Shown piece after piece: positions 24,026 to 37,081 of a stretch of 64,000 nt of DNA. The translations under genes were made by a program, and so were the position numbers. Positions within the stretch are counted from its first letter, which is position 1. Every line of letters begins with the position of its first letter. The stretch spans positions 10,215,836-10,279,835 of the forward strand of contig CM041198.1 of assembly GCA_023078555.1 (NCBI GenBank). The letters run 5' to 3'. The notes beneath the pieces were generated by a model. The model was given only the letters and a program-made list of their open reading frames with translations. It ran no database searches and was not told the origin of the DNA. Source of the stretch: Ulva prolifera. Taxonomy: Eukaryota; Chlorophyta; Ulvophyceae; Ulvales; Ulvaceae.

Positions 24026-26404
24026 TTTGGTGTAACTGCTACATGGTAGCCAATTCAATTCACACAGTGAGTCAACAGCACAGCACACTCCGTCTTCACA
24101 TCGAGATGTTTGCGCAGCTTTGCAGGTGGCAGATTCGATGGACGATCAAGGCGACCAGGCATGAGTAGACGCACTGGAGTGACGCCACCGTGGCAGACGC
24201 CGTGCACTGCGCCCTCCACCGAACGTAAGCAGCCTGAGCGCATTGCCCATCACCTCGACAAGCGGCCGGCACACGTACGTGCACGCTCCTCCTGATGCTG
24301 CACAGGCCGGCGAAGGGCACTGCGTTGCCGGATCAGGATGGATGGTGGGGTAATTCCACTGCAAGGACATGTCATGCCACAGCTTTGGATCTCATCGTTG
24401 CCATGACGCGATATGTGATGTGTTGTACCTTGATCAGTTGAACAATTGGTCGCTGCAATGTTGGAATGACTCAGGTGAGGAGGTAGGCAGCACAGTGGAA
24501 ACAGAGTGCAGCTCGAGAGCAGCACCTGGCACAAACCCAAGCCACAGCCAACATCCCTTACAGAACAAACACCTGCTCCGCATTGCCATCAGGAGTAGCC
24601 ACCTGTGGCCCACACAAGCGGCGCGCAGTGCGCCACACCGGCGCACGCGACCAGCATCGCCCCGAAACACACACCGCGCCATATGTCTATGTGCAGGCAA
24701 ACCCACGCGGACACCCACCCACAATAACACCCACCAAAACACCACAAAACTGCTCCTGAGGTGGCCCAGCACGGCGCCGCCCGCCCGCGTGTCTCGTCTG
24801 TGGGGCGCCCCCCATTGCCGCCCGAGCCCCCCCCCCCCACCCACTCCGCACCCAGCAACATGCCACGCCAGCCCTTGCCAACCACTCAAGGCCATGTAGA
24901 CACCATTTGGTGTGCTTGGCAGCTCCTCGCGGCTCAATTTGGCAGAGTGGTAGATAGCGCTGTGCGTACGCGTGCCGGGATGCCGATCGGCTGGAGGGAG
25001 GGGCGGCGTGCCGCTCAGGGCGCCCTGAGCGGCGCAGATGTGCTGTGAGTGGCAAATGAGCATTGGGCAGGACTGCCAGTCCTGTTACATCAGGATTTTG
25101 TACGTGGCGTGCCATCAGCGGAGCTGGCGATCGACGTACGGCCGGGTGCCAAATGGAAAGATCGTGTTGCTGAGGCGAGCTGTGTTCAGGCATCACCACA
25201 CCCTGCGCATGCAGCCATGTCAGAGAGCCTGTCGAGACACACACACACACATCACTACCGGGCCAGCTCATCCGTACATCGATGCAGACCTGTGCACATA
25301 CATATACAAATAAATACATGTCGCGACACCCACTCCTGTCGGCACCTGGCTGTTGCAATCAGGCTGCCAGTCTGGAAAATATGATCCCATGTGGATGTGC
25401 TACAATATCCCGCTCTCTGGGGGGCTTTGTCCCTTGGAAGATGCGGCCGCCTCTCCACATGCACAGCCCCCTGCAGCCGCCATCGCTCTTGCCGCTGCAG
25501 CTGCATGCCTACAGTTTGGCCGACATACCTGACATGTCCGCCGGAATTAAACGCACAGGCCTCACTCTAAACTCCAACTCTGAACTTTCTGCTACAGTAC
25601 TCGCAGGCATGAAAGATGTTTAGATCGATGCCAGTAGATACAACACCATGGATGTCCGGAAGTCGAGCCGCACCAGCAAGAGACGTCCCCTGCCCACCCT
25701 GCATGCACGCATTGATCCGTCACAGGAGTTGAGGTGAGGCTCCAGAGTATGCAGACGGAAGCACCCAGGTAAATATTGACCACCGGAGATGTGATCACCA
25801 AACTTGAAGGCTGATCATGCAAACTAATTATTGGAGAACCTTGCGCGATTGATACACGTTTGTTAGCCAAGAGGGACCACATCCCGTGGTGGTTACAGGC
25901 TTTGTCTGCAATGACCACATCCCGTGCCGTTGAAGACAAAGCCTGTAAACGCCACCGGTGTATGACACATGATTGTTGTTCAGGTGATTGCATTCCACTT
26001 CCAAGGTTTGCATTTGAAAATTGCCTGGGCTGCCTAGAACACAACATGTTCCATTGATCGTTCCGTTAACATGCAATGGCCATTGCGTGTTCCCATTGTA
26101 TTCTCCATCGCATGTCCACCTTTTGTCAACATCATTTCCCAAATGCACAGGAGTTTGGTGTGCATGTGTACAAGTGATGTCGATATCCAGATTGAAGTAG
26201 TCACACTATCGCAGCACGGGTCTCCATGGGTCCAATGTAGACCCAAATCTTCACTGCAGACGCATTTATACAGCAGTAGCACCTAACACTCCAACATAGG
26301 CCAGTGGCGGCCCAGGAGGCGCGGTGCAGAGGGATCTGCGGTGCACAACAGTTCATGGCCACACAAGGCAGAGCCGTGGCAGCCACAGAGAGGTCACCAA
26401 AAGT
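24026..26404. other. Gene-free block between inverted-repeat arms
   Basis: No recognisable gene. The stretch 24590-24850 is strongly C/A-rich on the + strand, with a run of ten C near 24828. A short imperfect palindrome sits at about 25888-25956 (TTACAGGCTTTGTCT and its complement, with GACCACATCCCGTG repeated nearby). An AC-repeat tract lies near 25238. The long minus-strand open frame at 24434-25063 has low-complexity composition and no domain, so I do not call it a gene. Confidence 0.45.
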
Positions 26405-26634
26405 GGCCAGCGACCTGCAGTGGAATCGAATGTTATTCAAGTTGCTCACCTGTAGACTCGCCAGGCGTCTGGCTTCGCCTACTGGCTGGGCCAGAGGGCC
26501 ATGCTGGCTTGGTGAGCTGCAGGTACGAAGACAGGCAGCCATAGGCATCGTGGGACTGTAATGTTGCATCTAATTATATTATAAGTCTGCGGTTCGATTC
26601 GCTAAGCGGGACAGGCATCACGCTCCGTAGGCCA
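26405..26634 (-). repeat. Right arm of a ~230-bp inverted repeat
   Basis: Reverse-complement partner of 23782-24025, divergent at its edges and nearly identical in the middle. On the + strand it contains GGTTCGATTCG (26590-26600), 10 of 11 bases of the RNA polymerase III B-box consensus, which raises the possibility of a tRNA-derived SINE; no convincing A box was found upstream. Confidence 0.75.
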
Positions 26635-28064
26635 AGACCGCTGTGACCACGATTACCTAGCAGATAGGCAGAATGTCGATCTTGCTACAGGCCACTGTAC
26701 CAAACACCTCTAATAATACTTAGGAAACTCCAGTTGCATTGGCCCGCATACCTTTCGCTGGACATTACCGTACCGCCTCAACATGGGCGAGAGTTGAAAA
26801 CGGGTGCACCACTCTAGCGAAGCAGCAAACATTCATTTCATATAACCAGCAAGCTAAGACATGCTCCGCTACGTCTGGCTTGCGCCATACATGGCCTCGC
26901 CATCCACTATCGAATTATGAGCGTATCGATGACAGAGCCGCTCGAGGCTGGCGAAACATGCATTTGGAACGTACATTACAATACAAAGTTGCCTGCGTGT
27001 TGGCCAGGAGCGTGGCGCTCTGTGCGCGGCTCGTATTGAGCATTCACAGAAACAGTTGACGGCGGCGCCATGCATGACCAGATCTGAAGGAGAAGCCAGC
27101 ACATTGGGTCAGCACGCAGTTTCAGGGTTCACCTATGACGTCGTGAGGCGGCGGGCCGTTCGTAAATAACGGACACGCACAACGGTATCCTTACGTACAA
27201 TTTCAACACTCTAGGCCGAGTCATTGCAGTGCTTTGCTGGTTGAAAGTGTCTCCAAACACATGTCTGGGGTGAGCCACAACCAAAACGATTGTGATATAT
27301 TGTGACTTCAGATGTAGTGACAATCATGTGCAGAAGGATTTGAAATTGCGCATAGTTCCCGTTGAGAGTTCTAGCCTGTGCGACGTCGCAGGCGGCCGTC
27401 GTGGTACGAAGGCGCCCCCGACGCTGGATGACTAGCGCGATGGCGAGACTGCTGGGTCATCATCACACGTCGATTTGGCGTGTTTCTGCACAGAACAAAC
27501 GCGGTCGCAATGGGAATATGCGACCACAAAGTCCTCCAGTACCAGCGCTGGCAAAATTTTGGTGATGACGGAATTGACAGGTACAACCAATCCGTGCTAC
27601 AACTTTTATCAGGGTCCGCCAGCGCTTGTCACGGGCTTGTGGGTCTCAAATCATGCCAGGAGCATAAGAAACTGCCGGGTTGCGACCGCGCCATGGGACC
27701 CCTGACTTTCACCGTCCACGATCCCATGCGCATGCACAGACAACACCCGCATGCATGGCACAGCGCGAGAAAGGGCGCACAGAATGTGCGAAACACTCCA
27801 GCCCGAAGCTATATCCATGGTGGTCAATCATTCGCACTTGCAATCACACATCGCGTCAGAACTGCATTATACCGGACGGTCCATCTGAAGCCGTGGGTTC
27901 CACCTCATATGGTGTGCGGCCACATCTGTGCAGGCAATATCGCCACTTCCATGAACTGAGCCACTGTTTGTTGAAATTGAGACCTGAGTTGATGCAATGT
28001 CGTATATGTAATTGCAGGTCCGTTGCCGTGCGCATCCTACGCCGCGACTCGACACGCAGACCTC
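26635..28064. other. Intergenic region upstream of the MYB gene
   Basis: No gene, tRNA or transposon end is supported here. The MYB promoter and 5' untranslated region should occupy the right part. Confidence 0.35.
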
Positions 28065-30968
28065 ATGACTTCCGAGGGGATGGAGTGCTCTTCTGCCGAC
28101 ACGGAACGCCAGTATGAAAATGGAACAGCTCTTCGTACTCATTGGACGCAAGAGGTACGTCTCCGACCCCGTACTTTCTTGTGCTGACCTGTGCGTGGTG
28201 CAGTCGTACCTACGTGCGCTGGACTCGTGCTGATCATGCCACCGGCAACATCTGGTCACCGGGGAAACCTTTTCCAACCTGAATTCAGGCACTTGGGCTT
28301 TCTGAAAGTGACCCTGGTCGGGTACAGATGATTTCATGCCTGGCTCTCAGTGCACATGTACCCTGTTGCATTCATTCACTCGCGGCATCATGAGCGACAC
28401 GACACTCTGTAAATGTTGCACTGTACGATTTAATATACGCATCTGCGCCTGATCATCGCCGGTGGGTGTGGCGGAGCAGCTGCGAGCTTTGGTTCCAGCA
28501 CGTATCATTCGACGTGCTGGCCCATGTCGTTTCCAAGATATGCCATTTTCCTGTTGCAGTGTGTCGTCCCTTCCCGTAGCTGCATGTAAATCGCATCCCG
28601 TAAACCTGTCGCGACTCTCTGGCTGTTTTCAGCATTCCTGGCTGTGGAAGCCGAAATGGAAATTTGCGCTCCGTATCGCATGTTGGAAGCAACTGCTGTC
28701 CTGTACGAATGGGCCAGCTCAAGGCTGCTTTGTGGGGGTTCTGATTATTGTTTGGTCATTAACTCGTCTGCAGTGTATTTTCGCTGCGGAGCTTCCTGTC
28801 TTCGGCCAAGTTTGGTGCGTCACGTCGTCGAGTCCAGTGTGCTGCGCGAGTGCAGCTCACCACTTCAATCGTCACATGCGGTGCTGTTACAGGAGGATCG
28901 TCTTCTGAAGGACTTGGTTTCCAAGCACGGCGCCATGAAGTGGGCTCATATCGCAAAGGTGTGCATATTTGCCATTTCCGTGAATGAACGCAAGTTTGCT
29001 TGCATCAGGCGCTTCGTCGATCACTCCAGCTCACGTCGAAGAGGCAGATTCTGCTGCCGCGGCATACTGTCATCGGAAGTCAATGCATCGCATAGCATGC
29101 ATTGCGCCAGTACACTGTCGCCAGACAGGTCGAATATTTTGGCCTTGTTCGACACACCTCGCTAGCATTGATTGTGAGCACCTCTTGCTGCCGTGATTTC
29201 CCTCAGCTTAACTGCGACGTAAGGGGCGCGCCTGCTATAGGCAATCAATGCACAGCTGAAGTCCAATCCGCCTCGAAACGGCAAGTCGTGTCGACTGAGG
29301 TGGTATAACCAGCTTTGCCCCGACATCAAGAAGGGACCGTTCACCCCAGAAGAGGTGAGTCCCATCTGCAGCTTCGTGTTTATACTCATGGCTGTGTACA
29401 GGTTGTTGGTGCATTTTGCCCACCAAAAGTGCAGTCTCAGATGTGCACGTATCTCTAGCGAGATAGTGCTACTCCTACGTTCAGATGCTGTTCAGTTTCC
29501 AGCTTGGAAGATTCTGCAGAATCATTGCGAAATGTTCCAAAGGATCTCTGGTGGCTGTGCAGCGGGAGTTTGTGATCACAATGCAAAAGAAATTGGGCAA
29601 CCGTTGGGCAGAGATTGCCCAAGGCCTGCCAGGCCGCACTGACAATGCCGTGAAGAATTTCTGGAATGGGCACATCAGGCGGCTGCAGGATCGAGCTGGT
29701 GGAAGTTCAAAGCCTGAACCTACGCCACCCCTTCACCGCGGCAAAGATGACTCGCATGCTTCAATCACATCCTGTACCTCCTCACGGTTGCAGGGAATCC
29801 AAGGCTATGCTGGGGTCGCCTTTGACGAGAGAGTTGATGCCCTTCGTGATCGAGATGGGGGCATCAAGCATGAGCCTGGTAGTCCTGACCGGGAGCGGGA
29901 CAGGGATGTTGACCGGGTTGAACATGCAGACATGCTTGGCCGCACAGATGTGGACTTGCCAGGTCTTCAGGAGTATTCCCGCGCAGTCATGGAAGAGAAG
30001 CGTGAGCTTATGGTTAGAGTTGCGAGGGTGCTTCCCCAACCAGATTCTTGCGCATGTTTGTGCCCATCCTCTGTGACTTGGAAGAAGCATGGCCCTTCAA
30101 CGGACCCGGAATCGTCAGGGTGGTTATTGTGTTGCTGCGGTGCAGAAAGTTATTGAGGTCGTCGCACAGCGAGACCGTGAAGATGCAGAGATCATGGACG
30201 AGCTTTCCAAGTTTGACAGCGAAATGCAGCAACAACTCCTGGAGTTAGTGCGCACGGTGTCCAACACCGTCCAGCCACGTAGCAGCCATACAAATCCATC
30301 ACGAGGCAGCGGTGCTGCATCTGACGCCCTGGGCGCTTTGTTTTCGGCAGCCCGTGGCACTACCACTGCAATGCTAATGCCGTGCCAGAACTCTGACGGG
30401 TGAGTCCTCATGAGCTGTTGACAAATTCTGCTTCTTTTGTAATGCAGTAATGGCTATGAATGAATCGTGTAATGGCACATCTGCACAGCTGGTGCGCATG
30501 GAGGTGGCAATGTGCTGCAGGGTGCACCTGGAAGCACAGTTTCAAGTGCCAATGACACAGCAGCGGCAGCAAGCAGCTCTGGATTATAGTCATCACATTC
30601 CAGCACTGCAAAGCCTGCTTGCAGGCAATGACTCCGAGCCACACGTGGCTGCTAACTTTCCCTCAGCGGCTGGAGCGCCAGCTGTTGCCACTGACACACT
30701 GGCCTCCATGTCGTTTTACTCAGGCAAGCCGTTGACAGAAGGCCGAATGGAGGGTTCAATGCATGAGCCCTCAGTTGCGCCCCATTTGGTGACTTCGGGT
30801 GCCTCGCTCAGCGCCACCCCTGGCGACATCTTCCCAGATGCCTATGCATCAACCATGTACAATGCTGGCACGCTGGGAACTGGCCATCACCGTGTGTCCA
30901 CCGGGGGAGTGCTGCGCCATAACAATGGTGCAGTGCCAGACTACTTTAACCGCGAGCAGCTCGTCTGA
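28065..30968 (+). CDS. R2R3-MYB transcription factor
   Basis: A DNA-binding transcription factor of about 473 residues in six exons that all join in frame: 28065-28154, 28893-28958, 29256-29354, 29563-30027, 30146-30399, 30521-30968. Repeat R2 is split over three exons: [14 protein letters not shown] ... [24 protein letters not shown], with the three Trp at normal spacing. R3 follows ([19 protein letters not shown] ... [22 protein letters not shown]), with Phe in place of the first Trp, as is usual in plant R3. The [16 protein letters not shown] join resembles land-plant subgroup 22 (AtMYB44-like). After the MYB domain comes a charged segment predicted to be coiled coil ([20 protein letters not shown] ... 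MQQQLLELV) and a Ser/Ala/His-rich tail. The ATG at 28065 gives a 20-residue leader before R2. The very small exons are easily missed by gene finders. Confidence 0.85.
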
Positions 30969-33674
30969 CCATTACAGCTGCACATTACAACCACGGGTTT
31001 CTCAGAGGGTTGCGGGTAAGGTTCACGATTTAATATGGAACGATTGTGACAGGTGAGACTGACAGGCAGAGGATGACATGGTCACAATGGGGGCAATTGA
31101 CAGACGGGCAGTCAGTGCAGGGGACTATATTGACAGGTGCAGTTCAGCTCCAACAGGACTGCAACATGCATTGCTTTTGCAAGGGTTGGCGGTGTTGCCT
31201 TTCAGCATCCTAACACACGTTAGGGTGTTTGTTTTTTTTTGACTGACAGAATTTACTGACTGAGTTGGAATTGCCTGTACATGCGGCGCTTTCCAATGTG
31301 TATTACTGTAGTACTGACAGGGTATGTCATTGTCACGATTTGGTCACGGTTGGGGAAATTGTGCTGTTCGCAGCCGGGTGACTGGCACCCACATGCTGAT
31401 CACATACACTGTGACAGGGTATGTGGTGGTGTGCACTCTCGGTGGTGTTGACACCATTACAAAATCGGCGTGCTTCGTCCGTCATCGGGTTTGACCTGAC
31501 GCCGTAGATGTATGGGATTGGTTCATATAGCATGACGGTGTAAATAACTCTGCGTCTTCACAGTGTTTGCGTGATCTTGAACGTGACCCTTGATCATATG
31601 AATGTGACTCATGACTCTGCCAGCCAAAGTGGAGTACGCAACAGTCGACAAATATGCATTGCAGAATCGATCACACTGCAGGAAGAGAAGATTTAATGTG
31701 GGAATTGTGCATAATTTTCATCTATGCGCTGGGTGCAAGGATCATCAGAGTTGACCGATGTGTTACGCGCTGACACCATACAGTGCTTGGAGCCGTACAA
31801 TACTGCCGGATTTCACAGATCACGTCGAGGTCAATACTTTGAATTTTCCGTAGGATTGACCTGTGCACGGGTAGCGAATTCGCGCCCTGTTGACATTACG
31901 TTTGCTTCTGACATGTTTTTTTTTTAGTGACGTTGTATGGCTATTTGCAATGTCAGGCCCCTAGTCAACCCTCACGCTGGAACCGCCCTGGCTGTGCTAA
32001 TCCCTCGCTGGGCAAGCTAGTGAGATATCTATTGCGAGCTCGCTACACTTACATCTGTATGCGGTGGTGTGTTTCAGTTCCTGTACCTGCACTCGAAGGT
32101 AGACTAGTCAATTGGTCCAGTTGCGAGTGTCCATTCTTGAGTATGCATTGCCCCCATATGCGTGTTCTGCATGCTGCACGCCGCATACAGCACGCCGCAA
32201 GGCAGTGGCAAGAACCTGCGGCCTCCAACGAGCCTACTGCTTGAAGGGACCCGAAGCCCAGAACCCCCAACCCTGTCCAATAATGCACGCGAGGCTGCGA
32301 CCGCACTGCTCCACAATAGCTATGTATCCAAAGCCCGCACCGCATAATGTCGAGGCTGATCCAGCCCCAACAAATTGCCACGCGGCCTCAAGTTTGGCCG
32401 CATACCGTCTAGAGCTCAAGATCCAGGTGGCAGACACAATCGGGAGATGGCGGCATGTGGGTGTACCGGCATCTTCACACAGCGTTGTGTTGCGTGGGGA
32501 AGTCAGAGAGGCACGTAGCATGTCGAGCATTGCATAGCAACACATCGCAATTTAATCACACCAACACTCCTCCCAAATGTACAGGCAACCCCCGTGATCC
32601 CAGCTGCACTCCTGCAGCCAAAGAACATACCTCCCATGTGTGCCACCACGCAACCACTGCTCTACAGCCCGCCAGCTTTTCCCGCCAAAAAGTTTCCACT
32701 AACGCTGCCAGAGACGGGACAGAACGGTAAGTTTCGCCGCTGAAAATGAGCTGTCAGACCAGCTGCAGGTGTGAACGGCCGCAGCCTGCTGGAAACTGTA
32801 TGCTACGAGGTTCATGCAGCTCGGATTTGACCAAATGCAGCGGGATTGCCATCGGGGAACAAGGGCACTGCATGCAATCCTCACGCAAAAACTCGCACAC
32901 TGCCACGCAGACCCCAATTCCAGTCTCCAGCAGCACGACATGGACACACCTGAACTCGGCCTGCTACTGCAGCCAAAACACATCATCTGCTACTATCTGC
33001 AAGGCAACAAACAGATTTCTTTGAAATGCGGTGTGCAAGCCAGCCACACGAGCTGCTGGTTTGCCATGTAACATGGCAGGGTTTTGCAATATGCAGAGGA
33101 TTGACAAGTGAGACAAACCCCGATTGGCCACCATGCAGTGCAGCCGTGAGTCCTGTAGCCACAACGTTTTTTTAATCTATGATTGTCACTGCTTGTCACA
33201 TTGTTGATGACCTGCTGTATCACGTCGCTTGTGGAGCTGTAACAGTACACACTGTATAACGATTTTAGCAGCTCGACACGGTCACGCTCAACACGGAGTG
33301 ATTTGGCCATTCAGTGACAGAAAGTAGTTATAAGCATGACAGGGCCTGTTTGAGGGGTCATGTGCTGTAAAAAGTGTACATGCACAACAGTTCAACGTGT
33401 ATACATCGAGTTTCGTATGGAGAACGCATCTGGCATGGCATCACGTGTAGAATGGTGAAGTCTCGCACCAGGACCATGCACACACGCACCAATGATGAAA
33501 CAATGTTGACACACAGTGTTACAGCGAAACCTCCGAAAATGTGCATTCGGAACAATAGCCAGTCTCGCAGTGAAGAGACAACGTTCCCCGTTCAGTGGAG
33601 ATGGGTATGAGGCCTTTCATGATCCAGAAATAGAACATCATGCGGACAAACTTCAATGCAGCTGCAGCCCTTGG
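30969..33674. other. Intergenic region between convergent MYB and DHFR-TS genes
   Basis: No gene is supported. The first 400 bp are enriched in TGACAG-type words (for example around 31050-31320), a loose local repetition. The 32550-33000 interval is C/A-rich on the + strand. The 3' untranslated regions of both flanking genes lie at the edges. Confidence 0.4.
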
Positions 33675-35588
<1,914 letters not shown>

Positions 35589-37081
35589 CTTGCGGAAGCA
35601 GCACCGTTGCGCGCAGTTGCCCGCAGCCTGCCTCAGTAGGTTCTGAATGATGTTAGCCCTGGGGAAGTATGCCCAGCTTGGATGGTGGACCACGCGTGGT
35701 ACTATTAATACCAGAAGACGTGTCTGCCTCACCTGCAATAGTCTCGATGTACCATGGCGACATCAGCTGCCGGGGCCCTACACTATGAATCTGATGTCGT
35801 ACTGCTCATCTCACTGCTGCCGATGCGCTAACTGCCTCGACGAGGCATTTTTGAAATTTGAATGGCGCCTCCAGACATCACCACTCTTCTCACCTGTCTT
35901 GCTGACCCCGTAGAAACAAGGGAGGCATCGATATATCGGGATAGCCGCTGGAACAAGCGCTGGATGCAGGAGCCCACACAGGCAGCGTGCAGGCTGCGCC
36001 AGGCTTTGATGTAGCTCAACATGGAATACAGGATGAAGAATAGCGACTGTGATGGGTAGGTGTGTTGCGCGATGGTGACAGAGACACAGACCACAGTGCC
36101 GGGAAGTGTAAAGGATGCAGCCAGCATACTTCGACAATGTGGCATATCTACTTGGATATTGTAGATCGTGCATTGACGGTGCGGGACTTGCGTAGCGACA
36201 GCGCAGCTACTCACGGTAGTCGAAGCAGTCAGCCCATCCTGAAAGCAAGAGCACTGAGCTGACCGTGAATGTCCACACGCCCCGATCCCACGCAGCCCCT
36301 AGCACGTGCACAGAATGACCCCGTCAGTGTGGGAGTGTGTGGTTGTCAGCGTGTGGGTGTCTGGGTGTGGGACGCTGGATGGTCGGCTTGGGGGTGGTGT
36401 TGAGTGGCTGCGGAGCCTGGTAGAGGTTTTTAATCATGTGGCGGCTGTGGTGTGCCTCAGATGTGCTATGTTTTTGCGCCGTGTTCTCTGGCACTCCGGC
36501 TTGACCATTGTGGCTCCATCAGCCCACTCGAACGGACACTGTCACGCATGCAGTAAAAGTGCTTAGACTGCATCAGATGCACTTCTACATGGCTTGCAGG
36601 TAGATCATACCTGAATGTTTTTGCCATGGCTCCACATCTGGCCTCGAGCTCTGAACATCGACGACCGAATTCACGCCGTGCACTAGTACTGACCACTAAA
36701 TGCCAACACCTTCGTGGAAAGCATTGTCTTTCAGAACGCGACTGTGTGTACCCAGTCAACTAGTAACTCGTTGCTTGGCCTGGTACAGCAGGCACAGATG
36801 CAGTGACGCTGGTGCGCTAAAAATCCCGTCATCGAGACCGGATTACCTCAAACACGACACAATTCGTTCTTGAAACGCACTCTTAAAGCCTGAATCCTCA
36901 TGACTATTTCCTACTGATCTCTGCCGTCGTCGAGCTCATTATGCAAGCAGTAAAACCGAGACAGGCACATCTCCATCACCTTGACTACCCTTTGCCATCG
37001 TCACGCGGTGCACGCATGGTCCAACTGCGCATAAAAGCTTTCTAGACATCGTAGCGGAGTCGAGAGAGCTGGCATCCAGTT
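35589..37081. other. Divergent intergenic region
   Basis: This lies between the 5' ends of DHFR-TS (-) and the aminotransferase-like sequence (+), so promoters of both are expected. A GTGTGG-rich stretch occurs at 36320-36420. No additional gene is supported. Confidence 0.4.

Noticed and set aside
24434-25063. 209-residue minus-strand open frame
   Set aside because: It is Gly/Ala/Arg-rich low complexity caused by the C/A-biased DNA, with no domain or splice partners.
25888-25956. Short palindrome as a possible RNA hairpin or terminator
   Set aside because: It is imperfect, isolated, not next to any gene and without a U-rich tail; noted only as local structure.
26590-26600. tRNA gene suggested by the GGTTCGATTCG T-loop-like sequence
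   Set aside because: The flanking sequence does not fold into acceptor, D or anticodon arms; it is part of the inverted repeat.
36306-36566. 86-residue open frame with GTGTGG repeats
   Set aside because: Composition is driven by repetitive DNA and there is no domain or signal to support coding.
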